Positions 8,837 to 18,266 are shown, numbered from the stretch's first letter. The stretch: DNA of 64,000 nt from OCS116 sp051531935 (GCA_051531935.1 JAOPTR010000006.1:1-64000); one strand, 5' to 3'. Numbers and translations are program-made. Notes: a model not told the origin generated them from the sequence alone.

Positions 8837-10303
8837 CTATTTCGCAAATTCAGGTTTTAACAATGTATATAATCTTCTGTAACGCTCTAACCGTGTTTGG
8901 TAATATTCGCGTGTATCATCATTGGGTGTCACTACATTTTTAACAGGTGGCGCTGTGCAAATATCAGCAGCGTTTTCACCAGTTACAGCAAGGCGCGCAA
9001 GGCGGGCGCCGCCATAAGCAGGGCCAACCTCACCACCTTCGTGATAGGTCAGGGAATAACCTAGCACATCAGAGAGCATTTGCCCCCAAAACTCAGAGCG
9101 TGATCCGCCACCAATGACTGAAACTTGCTCAATAGAAGCGCCAGCACTAAGCATGCTGTCCAAACCATCGGCAAAACAGAATGATACACCCTCAAGTACA
9201 GCGCGGCCTAAAGCAGCGCGGTCGGTATCTGGTGTCATGCCAAAAAATACACCCATGGCATTGGGGTCGTTATGTGGTGTGCGTTCACCGCTTAAATAAG
9301 GTAAGAAAATTAGCTTGCTGTCATCATTACGTTCACTGGCTTCAATTTCGGCAATTAGCTCACCTTCATTTTCAGCGCCTGTAAGCTTTGTCACCCATGT
9401 TAGGCAACTTGCAGCGTTTAACATCACACTCATTTGATGCCATACATTAGGTATCGCATGGCAGAATGAATGCACAGCCGCATCGGGGTTTGGCGAATAT
9501 TTATCATTGCATAAAAAGATAACACCCGATGTACCAAGTGATAAAAAGGCACGGCCTGCTTCCACAACGCCAATACCAATGGCACCACCAGCATTATCGC
9601 CTGCACCACCTGCCAACACAACGCCTTTTGGCATGCCAAATTTTACAGCCAATTCATCGGTTAAAATACCTGCAGGGTCAGAACCTTCAACCAAGCGTGG
9701 CATTTGTTGTTTGGTTAAACCAGTTGCGGTTAATAGTTTTTCAGACCAATCGCGCGCGCCAGTGTCTAGCCATAATGTACCTGCGGCATCAGACATTTCG
9801 GCGATATATTCGCCAGTTAGCAAATAACGCACATAATCTTTTGGCAATAAAACCATTGCCACTTTTTCAAAAATTTCGGGTTCATTTTTCTTAACCCACA
9901 ATAATTTAGGAGCCGTAAAACCAGGGAAAGCAATGTTGCCAGATATAGCACGTAAATTAGGCTCTAATTCTTCAAGCTCTGTGCATTCAGCGGCACTACG
10001 TCCGTCATTCCATAAAATGGCAGGGCGTAACACTTGGCCATCGGCATCAAGTAAAGTCGCGCCATGCATTTGTCCTGCAAGGCCCATGGCTTTTACTTTG
10101 GCCATTTCGGCAGGGTGGCTTTTGGCAAGTTGTTCTAAAGTGTCGCAAGTTGCGGCCCACCAATCGGCAGGGGCTTGCTCAGACCACATGGCATGCGGGC
10201 GGCTTACTTCTAGAGCCGAGTCAGCCTGTGCCACAATGTTTTGGTCTTCATCCACCAAAACAGTTTTAATGCCAGACGTGCCAATATCTAATCCCAAATA
10301 CAT
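8837..10303 (-). CDS. xylB: Xylulokinase
   Basis: A 488-residue FGGY-family sugar kinase, close to the E. coli XylB length. The N-terminal phosphate loop LGLDIGTSGIKTVLVD, the substrate segment GQMHGATLLD, the catalytic-region AGGAGDNAGGAIG and the C-terminal ATP motif VIGGGSRSEFW are all present. It phosphorylates D-xylulose to xylulose 5-phosphate for the pentose phosphate pathway. It is the first gene of the operon, preceded by AGGGA at about 7 nt, and diverges from the LacI-type regulator. Confidence 0.96.
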   Translation of the reverse strand: MYLGLDIGTSGIKTVLVDEDQNIVAQADSALEVSRPHAMWSEQAPADWWAATCDTLEQLAKSHPAEMAKVKAMGLAGQMHGATLLDADGQVLRPAILWNDGRSAAECTELEELEPNLRAISGNIAFPGFTAPKLLWVKKNEPEIFEKVAMVLLPKDYVRYLLTGEYIAEMSDAAGTLWLDTGARDWSEKLLTATGLTKQQMPRLVEGSDPAGILTDELAVKFGMPKGVVLAGGAGDNAGGAIGIGVVEAGRAFLSLGTSGVIFLCNDKYSPNPDAAVHSFCHAIPNVWHQMSVMLNAASCLTWVTKLTGAENEGELIAEIEASERNDDSKLIFLPYLSGERTPHNDPNAMGVFFGMTPDTDRAALGRAVLEGVSFCFADGLDSMLSAGASIEQVSVIGGGSRSEFWGQMLSDVLGYSLTYHEGGEVGPAYGGARLARLAVTGENAADICTAPPVKNVVTPNDDTREYYQTRLERYRRLYTLLKPEFAK

Positions 10304-10516
10304 GATATTTCCCTGTTGCTATTTTTTTGACGTATTTTTGATGTGTTTTACCTCAAAAGTCAAATCAAAACTAGAATCAATGCATTTTATAAACAAGGCC
10401 TGTGTATATCCATTAACGACTTGCTATGCTTACTAATGTTGCAATTAAATATTTACAGAAAGATGAATAAATGTCATTATATCATTTAGTAAAATATTAT
10501 TTTAATGAGGTGTTTT
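10304..10516. promoter_or_regulatory. Divergent control region between xylB and the LacI-type regulator
   Basis: About 210 nt of AT-rich sequence must hold both promoters. I see an inverted repeat TAAATG...CATTTA (10468-10473 and 10483-10488) close to the regulator start, and TTGACT/TTGATT hexamers on the minus strand that could serve xylB. No single LacI operator with a central CG stands out, so this is location evidence only. Confidence 0.45.
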
Positions 10517-11551
10517 TTGTCAAAAGTCTGGGCAAAACAGTCAGATATAGTGCGTGAGGCGGGGGTTAGCCTTGCCACGGTCGATCGTGTGCTAAATGGC
10601 CGTAGTGGTGTGAATGTGCAAACCGCCAAAAAGGTTTGGGAAGCCATTGATCGCTTGCAAGGGCAAGATTTAAAAACCCAAAAAGCCGGCCATAAGCCAC
10701 TTAAACTGGATGTTGTGCTGCCCGATGGTAATGGCAGCTTTTTAAATCTATTGGCCGAACGCATCGCAGTGCTTGGTGAAACGTTATTAAGAGATGGCAT
10801 CACCGTGCGTTTGCACCGCGTGGCAAGTTTCTCACCACAAAAGTTGGCCGAAAACCTACGCGAAATTGGCAACAAACCCACCGATGGTGTGGCGGTTATG
10901 CCATTGGAAGACCCTTTTGTGCGCGAGGCGGTTAATCATATTTGTGATCAAGGTGTTCCCGTGGTCACATTGGTTTCTAGCCTTTCTACACAACGAACCA
11001 TTGGCCATGTTGGGCCTAACAATCGCGCAGCGGGTCGCACTGCGGCCAATTTGGTGGCGTTAAATTTACAAGGTAAACAAGGCACAGTTGGCCTGTTTAA
11101 AGGTAGCCATAGTTTAATTTATTCTGACCATCAAGAACGTGAACTTGGTTTTGTCAGTGCGTTGCGTGAATATGCACCAAACTTAAAAGTTTCAAGCCAT
11201 TGGGAAATTCAGAACGATTATGATGAAGCCTATAAACATACATGCGAACTAATTTCTGCCGATAAAGAGCTGGTGGCAATCTATAGCGTAGGCAGTGGCC
11301 TTAGAGGTATTGGCCAAGCGTTGGTCGATTGCAAAAAACAACATGAAATTATTTGCGTCGGGCATGATCTAACCGATTATTCTCGTGAGCTATTGTTAAA
11401 TGGCACGGTCAATGCGCTCATCGACCAAGATGTGGCGCAAGAAGCACAAAATGCTCTGCAATTGCTAATTTCTCAACATAGAGGTGGCGATAATCAACGC
11501 CGACCTGTAGATATAAAAACAGACATTTATTTGCGAGATAATTTACCTTGA
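10517..11551 (+). CDS. LacI-family transcriptional regulator, probable xylose repressor
   Basis: The N-terminal LacI helix-turn-helix is clear: SDIVREAGVSLATVDRVLNGR, with the hinge helix following. Residues about 60-340 are a periplasmic-binding-like sugar-sensing domain of the Peripla_BP_4 kind. I prefer TTG 10517 because GAGG lies 6 nt before it and it removes a non-homologous leader; ATG 10505 would add four residues and has no Shine-Dalgarno. The gene diverges from the xyl operon and precedes galM by 16 nt, so it most likely controls both, with xylose or a related sugar as effector (inference). Confidence 0.88.
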   Translation: MSKVWAKQSDIVREAGVSLATVDRVLNGRSGVNVQTAKKVWEAIDRLQGQDLKTQKAGHKPLKLDVVLPDGNGSFLNLLAERIAVLGETLLRDGITVRLHRVASFSPQKLAENLREIGNKPTDGVAVMPLEDPFVREAVNHICDQGVPVVTLVSSLSTQRTIGHVGPNNRAAGRTAANLVALNLQGKQGTVGLFKGSHSLIYSDHQERELGFVSALREYAPNLKVSSHWEIQNDYDEAYKHTCELISADKELVAIYSVGSGLRGIGQALVDCKKQHEIICVGHDLTDYSRELLLNGTVNALIDQDVAQEAQNALQLLISQHRGGDNQRRPVDIKTDIYLRDNLP

Positions 11552-11567
11552 GAAGTGGGGACATATA

Positions 11568-12641
11568 GTGGCGGTCACAATAGTTGAAAGCGATTTTGGA
11601 ACATCAACAGATGGCAAAAACGTAAAATATTTCACATTAAATAACGGCACATGCCAAATTGGCCTCTGTGCATATGGCGCCACCATTAGTAGCGTAAAAT
11701 ATGCCGATAAAGATGGAAATATAGACGAAATTAACTTCGGCTTTGATGACATAGCCAGTTATGAAGCGCATACTTCTAGCATGGGCGTCACCGTTGGCCG
11801 TTATGCCAACCGCATTAAAAATGCTCAATTTATATTAAATGATGAAGTGGTGAAACTAGATGTCACCAATGCCGCAGGCCACAGCGCGCATGGCGGTTTT
11901 AAAGGCTTTGGCAAACAAGTTTTCGATGCGAAAATCGTTGACATTGCCCAAGGGCAGGGCGTTAAATTTACCTATATAAGTGCCGATGGTGAATGCGGTT
12001 ATCCAGGAGAATTAACCTTGTCAGTCACCTATAGCCTCAGTGACGGTGGCACATTGCGGTATGAATATGACGCGATCTCCACCAAAGATACTTATGTCAA
12101 TATCACCAATCATGCCTATTTCAACTTAGATGGCATCAAACCTGTCGGCACAAATGTTGCCGAACATGAAATCCAACTGAATAGCGGCTTTATCACGCCC
12201 TTAGATGCCGATAGTGTTTGCACAGGCGAGATTAGAGCGGTGGATGAAACCGCATTCGATTTGCGAAAACTTACCCGCATTGGCAACGGCCTCGAAAACC
12301 CCACAGAACTTATGAAAGCCGCCAATGGTGGGTATGATATTAGTTATATTTTAGGTGCAGATGATGGGGCGATGAAACAAGGTGCCTATGTGCGTAGCGC
12401 CAAATCTGGCCGTGCCATGAAAGTCAATACCACACAGCCTTGTTTGCAATTCTATACCAATGCAAACCTACGTGAAACTAAATTACGCGATGGAAAAATA
12501 GTCGATAAAGCCGCAGGCTTTTGCCTCGAAGCGCAAGATTATCCCAATGGCCCTAATATAGCCCATTTCCCAACCCAACCACTGCGAGCGGGTGAAGCGT
12601 ATCATCAAGTGATCGAATATAAATTTATCACCGAGGTATAA
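11568..12641 (+). CDS. galM: Aldose 1-epimerase (mutarotase)
   Basis: A 357-residue galactose mutarotase-like protein. Diagnostic segments are GRYANRIKNAQF near residue 80, HGGFKGFGKQVF with the first catalytic His region, NITNHAYFNLDG with the proton-donating His, and FCLEAQDYPNGPN with the catalytic Glu. It interconverts alpha and beta anomers of aldoses, here probably feeding alpha-xylose to the isomerase. The start is GTG with AGTGGGG upstream. It follows the LacI gene by 16 nt and precedes the hydrolase by 4 nt, so the three are co-transcribed. Confidence 0.93.
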   Translation: MAVTIVESDFGTSTDGKNVKYFTLNNGTCQIGLCAYGATISSVKYADKDGNIDEINFGFDDIASYEAHTSSMGVTVGRYANRIKNAQFILNDEVVKLDVTNAAGHSAHGGFKGFGKQVFDAKIVDIAQGQGVKFTYISADGECGYPGELTLSVTYSLSDGGTLRYEYDAISTKDTYVNITNHAYFNLDGIKPVGTNVAEHEIQLNSGFITPLDADSVCTGEIRAVDETAFDLRKLTRIGNGLENPTELMKAANGGYDISYILGADDGAMKQGAYVRSAKSGRAMKVNTTQPCLQFYTNANLRETKLRDGKIVDKAAGFCLEAQDYPNGPNIAHFPTQPLRAGEAYHQVIEYKFITEV

Positions 12642-12645
12642 CTAA

Positions 12646-13338
12646 ATGCCAAAGCTCATTCTCATACCAGGATTGATTTCAGACCCACAAATTTGGCAAT
12701 TTATAGTCAAACCATTGGCCGATTACAGTCCAATCATCGCCAATGTAAGCCAAATGACAAGCATCGAACAGATAGCCCGCAAAATACTGGCCGAAAATAC
12801 AGGTAAGCTATTTGTTGCAGGTCATTCAATGGGCGGCATCATCGCGGTCGAAATGTATCGCCAAGCTCCAGAGAGAATCGAGAAATTGGCGCTACTAAAT
12901 AGCAGCATGTTACTCAAAATGGAAGGCGAAGCGGCTTACCGCCAAGGCCTAATAGATCAAGTGAATGAAAACGGTGTCGAAATATTAATCGGTAACTGGC
13001 TACCACGTTTGGTGCACCCAAGCCGTCATGATGATTTAGAATTTATGTCACTCATCAATGCCAGCATTATGAGTTCAACCGCCAAGCAACACGAAACCCA
13101 GAATAATGCGTTGCTGAACAGACCAGATGGCTATGCCACCATCCCCAATATCAATTGCCCAACCTTGGTTCTGGCAGGCCAACAAGATAAACTATGTCGT
13201 GCCGATGAAAACATAAAAATCGCTCACCAAATCAAAAACTCAACTTTAGTTATCATAGAACAGTGCGCACATTTCTCACCATTGGAACACCCAAAGCAAG
13301 TCAGCGCGGCGCTTAATAAATGGCTTCTAAACGAGTAA
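12646..13338 (+). CDS. Alpha/beta hydrolase
   Basis: A 230-residue hydrolase of the alpha/beta fold: LIPGL oxyanion strand at the N-terminus, nucleophile elbow GHSMGG, a likely acid in AGQQDKLC and a catalytic His in CAHFSPLEHP. No signal peptide, so cytoplasmic. It starts 4 nt after galM. Its place in a sugar operon hints at esterase action on an acylated sugar or lactone, but the fold does not fix the substrate. It converges on the TetR gene with a 16-nt gap. Confidence 0.8.
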   Translation: MPKLILIPGLISDPQIWQFIVKPLADYSPIIANVSQMTSIEQIARKILAENTGKLFVAGHSMGGIIAVEMYRQAPERIEKLALLNSSMLLKMEGEAAYRQGLIDQVNENGVEILIGNWLPRLVHPSRHDDLEFMSLINASIMSSTAKQHETQNNALLNRPDGYATIPNINCPTLVLAGQQDKLCRADENIKIAHQIKNSTLVIIEQCAHFSPLEHPKQVSAALNKWLLNE

Positions 13339-13354
13339 AATTCTGTCCAACCAG

Positions 13355-13951
13355 CTATCCATCAATCGCCCACTCTCTAATTAATTTACCCATTCCATCG
13401 GCCATTTTCTGCCCGGCGGCATTGTCGCCTGCTGCGCGGATAACAACATTTAAGCCTATTGTCGCGCCTAATAAGGCTTCGGTCATAGCTTCAACGTCAA
13501 AATCATCGGCAACAGCTTGATTTTGTTTGATGGCGGTTAAAGCATTGTTAAGCCCGCTCCGTACAATGCCATAAAACCGTTCAATTCGTTTGTTCACTTC
13601 TGTATTAGTCGATGAAAATTCAATCGCTGTATTTAGCAAAAAACAACCTTGGCTCGATATTTCGATAAAAATTGGCGGGCTTGGTCGCATTTCAAACCAT
13701 TTTGCTAAATTTTCTAATTTTCCATCGGTCATTTTGGGGGCAGCGTGGGTTTCAAAAGTATCTAAATAAGCATCTAACGCGGTTAGAAACAAAGACATTT
13801 TGCCACCGTAACTGGTTTGTAAGCTAAAACGGGTGATCCCAGTTTCTTGCTCTAATTGTCTTGTGCCTAACTGGTTATACCCATATTGCCAAAATAAAGT
13901 TAACGCAGCTTTGATGGCGTTTTCGGGGGTGATTTTCTTTTCACGAGACAT
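13355..13951 (-). CDS. TetR-family transcriptional regulator
   Basis: A 198-residue TetR-type repressor. The N-terminal helix-turn-helix spans ITPENAIKAALTLFWQYGYNQLGTRQLEQETGI..FSLQTSYG in outline (the tail of helix 3 reads like the AcrR/NemR class), followed by a variable helical ligand domain. I chose ATG 13951 (MSREKK) because CGGAG lies 9 nt upstream; the frame is open to 14008 but that would run through the operator. It is divergent from a MAPEG gene and two palindromes lie between them, so autoregulation and control of the MAPEG gene are likely. Confidence 0.87.
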   Translation of the reverse strand: MSREKKITPENAIKAALTLFWQYGYNQLGTRQLEQETGITRFSLQTSYGGKMSLFLTALDAYLDTFETHAAPKMTDGKLENLAKWFEMRPSPPIFIEISSQGCFLLNTAIEFSSTNTEVNKRIERFYGIVRSGLNNALTAIKQNQAVADDFDVEAMTEALLGATIGLNVVIRAAGDNAAGQKMADGMGKLIREWAIDG

Positions 13952-13977
13952 TAATTTAAACTCCGACTTGACAATTC

Positions 13978-14016
13978 TATCCACATGGATATATTCGATT
14001 AAATCCATGTGGATAG
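13978..14016. promoter_or_regulatory. Tandem TetR operators
   Basis: Two copies of the palindrome ATCCA-NN-TGGAT lie at 13979-13990 (ATCCACATGGAT) and 14003-14014 (ATCCATGTGGAT), centre to centre 24 bp. Together the outer 14-bp arms form one perfect inverted repeat. A second, interleaved inverted repeat, ATTCGATTAA (13993-14002) with TTAATCGAAT (14018-14027), overlaps them. The spacing of about two helical turns suits two repressor dimers. Confidence 0.7.
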
Positions 14017-14073
14017 TTTAATCGAATTTCCCCTCGATTCAAGTTTAATATTAAAAATTATAAAGGAAAAATT

Positions 14074-14469
14074 ATGTCATTTACGACTGCATTAGTTATG
14101 TTTGCATTTATAACTCTCATAATGGTTGGCATTGAAATTATGTTCACTTACGTCACGCTCGGCTTCAAATTTGGCTTTTCAGCAAATCGTGCCTCGGTAG
14201 AAAAATCGCCATTGGCAAAAAGAATTTCCAATGCCTATAAAAATCAGGTTGAATCAGCTGCTTATGGCGTGCCTGTGTTAGCAGCCGCTGCCATTTTGGG
14301 CTTACAAGGCAATGGGGTGGAAATAGCCGCTATGGTATTTGTGGTGGGTCGCGCAGCTTTTGCCATTCTCTATTACACAGGCATTTCATTTGTGCGCGTG
14401 CCTGCTTTTGTTATGGGTACAGGGTCTATTTTCTATATCATTTACCATCTTTTGATGGGTGCAATGTAA
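14074..14469 (+). CDS. MAPEG-family membrane protein
   Basis: A 131-residue protein with four hydrophobic helices and the MAPEG signature around residues 50-70 (RISNAYKNQVESAAYGVP) plus GRAAFAILYYTG further on. Family members are small membrane enzymes, often glutathione-dependent. AAAGGA lies about 7 nt before the ATG. It is divergent from the TetR gene and probably induced by its ligand. The biochemical activity cannot be read from the sequence. Confidence 0.83.
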   Translation: MSFTTALVMFAFITLIMVGIEIMFTYVTLGFKFGFSANRASVEKSPLAKRISNAYKNQVESAAYGVPVLAAAAILGLQGNGVEIAAMVFVVGRAAFAILYYTGISFVRVPAFVMGTGSIFYIIYHLLMGAM

Positions 14470-14505
14470 TTTCCAATAGTGAAATAGGCAAGGGGCCAAT
14501 TAGGC

Positions 14506-15336
14506 TCACTTAAACGCCTCAAAAATAGCACCGATGCGGGCTGTGTTTTTCAACTCCATCGGTGCCAATAACCATATATTCAGTTCAAATGCAATCTCAT
14601 GCGATAGCCGCATTAAATGTTGGTTTTCATCGGCTATTACCGAGGGTAAAAACCCCACACCCATGCCTTGTTCGACTGCCTTTAGCATCATTAATGGGGT
14701 GGATATCCGTGCCGATATTGGCGCGCTGATATTATGCTTCTTCATCCATTTGTTGGATAATGACGCACAATCCTGCCCATTATAATTCATCCAAACAAGC
14801 TGGTTTAAATCTTGTGGCGCACCGCATTCCTCAAATGTTTGACGGTTTATATAGGGTGAAAACTCAAACTTCCCGACAATTCTACCATATAAATATTCTT
14901 CAGGGCTATTGGTCAGCCGCAAGGCAACTTCAGCTTCACGTCTGGAAAGCAATTTTACCTGCGCGTCTGTTTCTATGTTCAACTCAATATTGGGATATTT
15001 CTGGGTGAATTTCGCAAATATAGACATATGCTGCCATGCCAGTATGTCAACAGTCGTCAATGTAATTTTGCCATCCAGTTTATTATCAACCCCTGCTATG
15101 TCACGCTCCAACAGCATTAGTCTGTCATTAATTTCAAGTGCCGTGTGTAGGAGCTTCTCGCCTTCAATGGTGAGTGAAAGCCGGTCGCCGTCACGCTTTA
15201 TTAATTGCGTGCCATAATGTGTTTCCAAATTACGTATTTTTCGGGCGATGGTGGTGTGAGTGGTTTTTAGAAGCCTAGCGGCAGCACTAAATGTACCTGT
15301 TTTATCTATGGCAATAATTGGTTCTAAATCTTGCAT
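14506..15336 (-). CDS. LysR-family transcriptional regulator
   Basis: A 276-residue LysR-type regulator. The winged helix-turn-helix occupies residues 1-60 (GTFSAAARLLKTTHTTIARKIRNLE), followed by a dimerisation helix and a two-lobed effector domain ending in the GMGVGFLPS stretch common in the family. It is divergent from the second MAPEG gene, which is the likely target. It converges on the first MAPEG gene with a 36-nt gap lacking a strong terminator. Confidence 0.88.
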   Translation of the reverse strand: MQDLEPIIAIDKTGTFSAAARLLKTTHTTIARKIRNLETHYGTQLIKRDGDRLSLTIEGEKLLHTALEINDRLMLLERDIAGVDNKLDGKITLTTVDILAWQHMSIFAKFTQKYPNIELNIETDAQVKLLSRREAEVALRLTNSPEEYLYGRIVGKFEFSPYINRQTFEECGAPQDLNQLVWMNYNGQDCASLSNKWMKKHNISAPISARISTPLMMLKAVEQGMGVGFLPSVIADENQHLMRLSHEIAFELNIWLLAPMELKNTARIGAIFEAFK

Positions 15337-15360
15337 GCTGAATATCTATACACATTCATT

Positions 15361-15404
15361 GTTAAAATTTAACTATTGGCGAACTATATTGCACAAGGTA
15401 TAAA
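15361..15404 (+). promoter_or_regulatory. Promoter and likely LysR box of the second MAPEG gene
   Basis: TTGGCG (15376-15381) and TATAAA (15399-15404) are separated by exactly 17 nt, a good sigma-70-like promoter. Immediately upstream is the palindrome GTTAAA-A-TTTAAC (15361-15373), placed as an activator site would be. Regulation by the divergent LysR protein is inferred. Confidence 0.55.
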
Positions 15405-15431
15405 TGCGCAAATTATTTTTTGGAGATTATT

Positions 15432-15821
15432 ATGAATGAATATTTTGCCATTAGCGGCATGAGCCTTTTGGTCGTTACCTCAGTTTTGGTTCAACATATC
15501 AACACAGTCTGGCTTAATGGCGCATCGTTTGTGCTAACCGATAGGTCAAAACACTTAGGTAGTGAGGGGTTAACGGGGCGCAGTGCGCGCGCGTTGCAAA
15601 ATAATATCGAATCCGCAGTTATGTTTATTCCTTTGGCATTTATCGTCATCGCTTTGGGCGCCTCTACGGAAACAACAATCCTCGTTTCACAGGTTTATCT
15701 TGGGGCGCGTATTGGCTTTAGTTTCAGCTATTGGCTAAAACAAAGTTTCATGCGCTCATCTTTTTGGGTGGTTAGTATGTTATGCATTGGCTTTATGGCT
15801 TTTTCTGCCCTCAATGCGTAA
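15432..15821 (+). CDS. MAPEG-family membrane protein, second copy
   Basis: A 129-residue four-helix membrane protein. SARALQNNIESAVMFIPLAFIV matches the MAPEG core (Arg-x-x-x-Asn-x-x-Glu), and YLGARIGFSFSYW corresponds to the later conserved helix. GGAG precedes ATG 15432 by 6 nt; an upstream TTG at 15420 is not used in my reading because the GGAG would lie inside the gene. Distantly related to the MAPEG gene at 14074, which suggests an old duplication or two separate acquisitions. Activity unknown. Confidence 0.78.
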   Translation: MNEYFAISGMSLLVVTSVLVQHINTVWLNGASFVLTDRSKHLGSEGLTGRSARALQNNIESAVMFIPLAFIVIALGASTETTILVSQVYLGARIGFSFSYWLKQSFMRSSFWVVSMLCIGFMAFSALNA

Positions 15822-15845
15822 ATAATCAGTCTTTAAATTTTTAAT

Positions 15846-15874
15846 ATGCCCCCAATGCTGAACATTGGGGGCAT
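15846..15874. terminator. Intrinsic terminator between convergent genes
   Basis: A perfect 12-bp stem (15846-15857 with 15863-15874) with loop CTGAA and five G-C pairs in a row. T-rich sequence follows on the minus strand, weaker on the plus strand. It separates the MAPEG gene from the ABC permease gene. Confidence 0.7.
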
Positions 15875-15878
15875 TTGA

Positions 15879-18266
15879 TTATTCATAAGCAATCGCCTGT
15901 CTTACGGTTGTTCTTGTGGCTTTGCCAGCAGGTATGCGGCTCGCAATATAACCAAAAGCCAATGTAACCACTAGGGTAATCAAAAACCCTTCAAGGCTAA
16001 ATACATATTCAAGCGGGGTATCTTCACCCAATATCAATTCCCCAAAAAACGTAGCGGCAAAATTGCTCAATGGCTGCGCGATGATGAGGCCAAGCAATAC
16101 GCTTATACCACTCACAATAAACCCTTCGGTTACAAATAAACTAATCACCTGTTTGGGCGTCGCACCAATGGCGCGTAATACACCAATTTCACGCGTGCGC
16201 TCCATCACATTTATACCCATTGCCGATGCCATGCCAAGCGATGATACCGACAAAACCAGAAGTGATAAAAACAAAATCACCATTAAAATTATGTTTAGGT
16301 GATCAAATAAAATCTTTGTCCATTCAATTTGTGAAACAGTATACATCACATCAATTTCATTGGCCTCAATCACCTGCTCAACATGTTGTTTGGCGACAAT
16401 TACATTATCATAATCACGGCTATTTAGGCTCATCATTAATATATTCACCTGTTCAGTCGGGTTGGCAATGGCGTTATATTTAGCTTGGTCGATGTATATT
16501 TTTTTTTCATCAAACTCGCGTACAATGCCCATTAATTTGGCATCAATTTGTCGGCCATTTAAGTTCAACTTGTAACGATTGCCGACAATAGCGGGTTTAA
16601 GTTCCAGCGCAGCTTGTTGGTTAGCAACAAATTCAAATTGTTCAGAATTGCTCAGCCATGTCCCGTTAATTAAATCATGCTTATTTAATTGGTTGTCAAA
16701 TGGCGATGCGACCATCAAAACACTGGCGGTTTTACTGCCGTCTTTACGGTCAATTTTACCACGCACCCCCACCCATGTATCTATGCTTTTAATGGCGGCT
16801 ATATCGGCAAATGGTGCAATGGCAACATCACGGTCGGTATTTTTTGCCAATACCACACGTATGTCAAATTGCATGGCAGCTACATTATTATCCAAAAATG
16901 TTTTCAGACTTTCGCGGGCATTAAAGCCTGTTAGAAATATGGCCGCTCCGAGCGCCATGGTTGCTACGGTTACCATCATGCGGGTTTTACGCCGCGCAAC
17001 ATTACGAACCGAAAGTGATAAGCTGCTAGATCCAAAACCAAATGCATTCTGAGCGCTGGTTTGGCTATCCGCATCAATGCCATAGTCACCCAAAGCATCA
17101 TTTATCGAAATATGTATTCCCTTTCGTAATGAAGCTAGCGAAAATATAAACGGCATAACCAACCCCAACACAATTAAAATAACCGCAATAAAAATTGGTA
17201 GTTGAGTGGTCAAAATATCAAAATTTATCATGCTAGCGATAAAACTAGAGAAAGCTTTACCAGTGGCAATGGCCAACGGCACACCAATGACAATAGAAAC
17301 AATAGATATTGCCAAAATGTAAAAGGCATAATTCATAAATATATGCCCACGCGTGCCACCCATGGCCTTCATAATGCCAATTTGCCTAATTTCTTGGGTG
17401 AATACACTATTCATCAACTGGCTAATCAGCACCATCGAAATCACAAAAGACAAAAACCCGATCATCACATTAATATAAAGAATGGTGTTCAATTGGAACT
17501 GGTGCGGATGCTCATCAAATTGCGGAATTTTATATGATTTCACATTAATATTCTGACCGTTTAAAACCGCGCTAATCTTAGTATATTCTGCTTCAACATC
17601 ACTTTTTGTTTGCACATTTTTAAACCGTATTATCATCCGTTGGCGTGCTGGCTTGCCCGATAAACGCGTATAATTTTGCATATCAGTATAAGCATATATA
17701 ACCGCATCCTGTGTCGATGGCGCTTGGCCAGGGTCAAATATAACCGACGAAACATCACTGGTAACTAATTTGCCTTTAGATTGAATGCGCGCCACACTGC
17801 CAACATTAAGCTCAGATAAAGACACATCATTTTGCTTTATCAGTTGGCTGCCATTACGTTCAATGGCAAGGCTGCCCAATTTAGGTGGGAACTCCCCCGC
17901 AAAAGGGTTGAATTTAGCCAATGACATTTGGGTAAAATCTTCAACTCCAAAAACTATAATGGGCAACCAAGCATTGGGTCTAATTTCAACACGCAGCATG
18001 CTTTTGTCTCTAAATTCTATTGTCTCAACTGCAGGCATGTTTAGTAATTGTTCAATGTCCAATTCATCAAAATCCATCGATTCAATAATTAAATGTGGTG
18101 GGTTGGTATTTTTAAAATTCTGGTTTAAGTCATTGGTCAGAATGTAAACCGAAGTTAGCAATGTGCCAACACCCCATAAACCAATGGTCAGCGCAAATAT
18201 TGCCAATAAAGTGGCGCGCCACCTCATCATCATATCGCGGATAGATTTTCTAATGATAATCGGCAT
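15879..18266 (-). CDS. ABC transporter permease, FtsX/MacB type
   Basis: A 795-residue permease with one N-terminal transmembrane helix, a large extracytoplasmic domain, then two FtsX-type membrane blocks: around residues 265-390 (the IRQIGIMKAMGGTRGHI signature) and at the C-terminus (TREIGVLRAIGATPKQVI), with a second periplasmic part between them. This is the double-FtsX architecture of exporters or lipoprotein-release systems, not of importers. Its start overlaps the ATPase stop by one base (TAATG). Substrate unknown; a lipid, peptide or drug is possible. Confidence 0.85.
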   Translation of the reverse strand: MPIIIRKSIRDMMMRWRATLLAIFALTIGLWGVGTLLTSVYILTNDLNQNFKNTNPPHLIIESMDFDELDIEQLLNMPAVETIEFRDKSMLRVEIRPNAWLPIIVFGVEDFTQMSLAKFNPFAGEFPPKLGSLAIERNGSQLIKQNDVSLSELNVGSVARIQSKGKLVTSDVSSVIFDPGQAPSTQDAVIYAYTDMQNYTRLSGKPARQRMIIRFKNVQTKSDVEAEYTKISAVLNGQNINVKSYKIPQFDEHPHQFQLNTILYINVMIGFLSFVISMVLISQLMNSVFTQEIRQIGIMKAMGGTRGHIFMNYAFYILAISIVSIVIGVPLAIATGKAFSSFIASMINFDILTTQLPIFIAVILIVLGLVMPFIFSLASLRKGIHISINDALGDYGIDADSQTSAQNAFGFGSSSLSLSVRNVARRKTRMMVTVATMALGAAIFLTGFNARESLKTFLDNNVAAMQFDIRVVLAKNTDRDVAIAPFADIAAIKSIDTWVGVRGKIDRKDGSKTASVLMVASPFDNQLNKHDLINGTWLSNSEQFEFVANQQAALELKPAIVGNRYKLNLNGRQIDAKLMGIVREFDEKKIYIDQAKYNAIANPTEQVNILMMSLNSRDYDNVIVAKQHVEQVIEANEIDVMYTVSQIEWTKILFDHLNIILMVILFLSLLVLSVSSLGMASAMGINVMERTREIGVLRAIGATPKQVISLFVTEGFIVSGISVLLGLIIAQPLSNFAATFFGELILGEDTPLEYVFSLEGFLITLVVTLAFGYIASRIPAGKATRTTVRQAIAYE

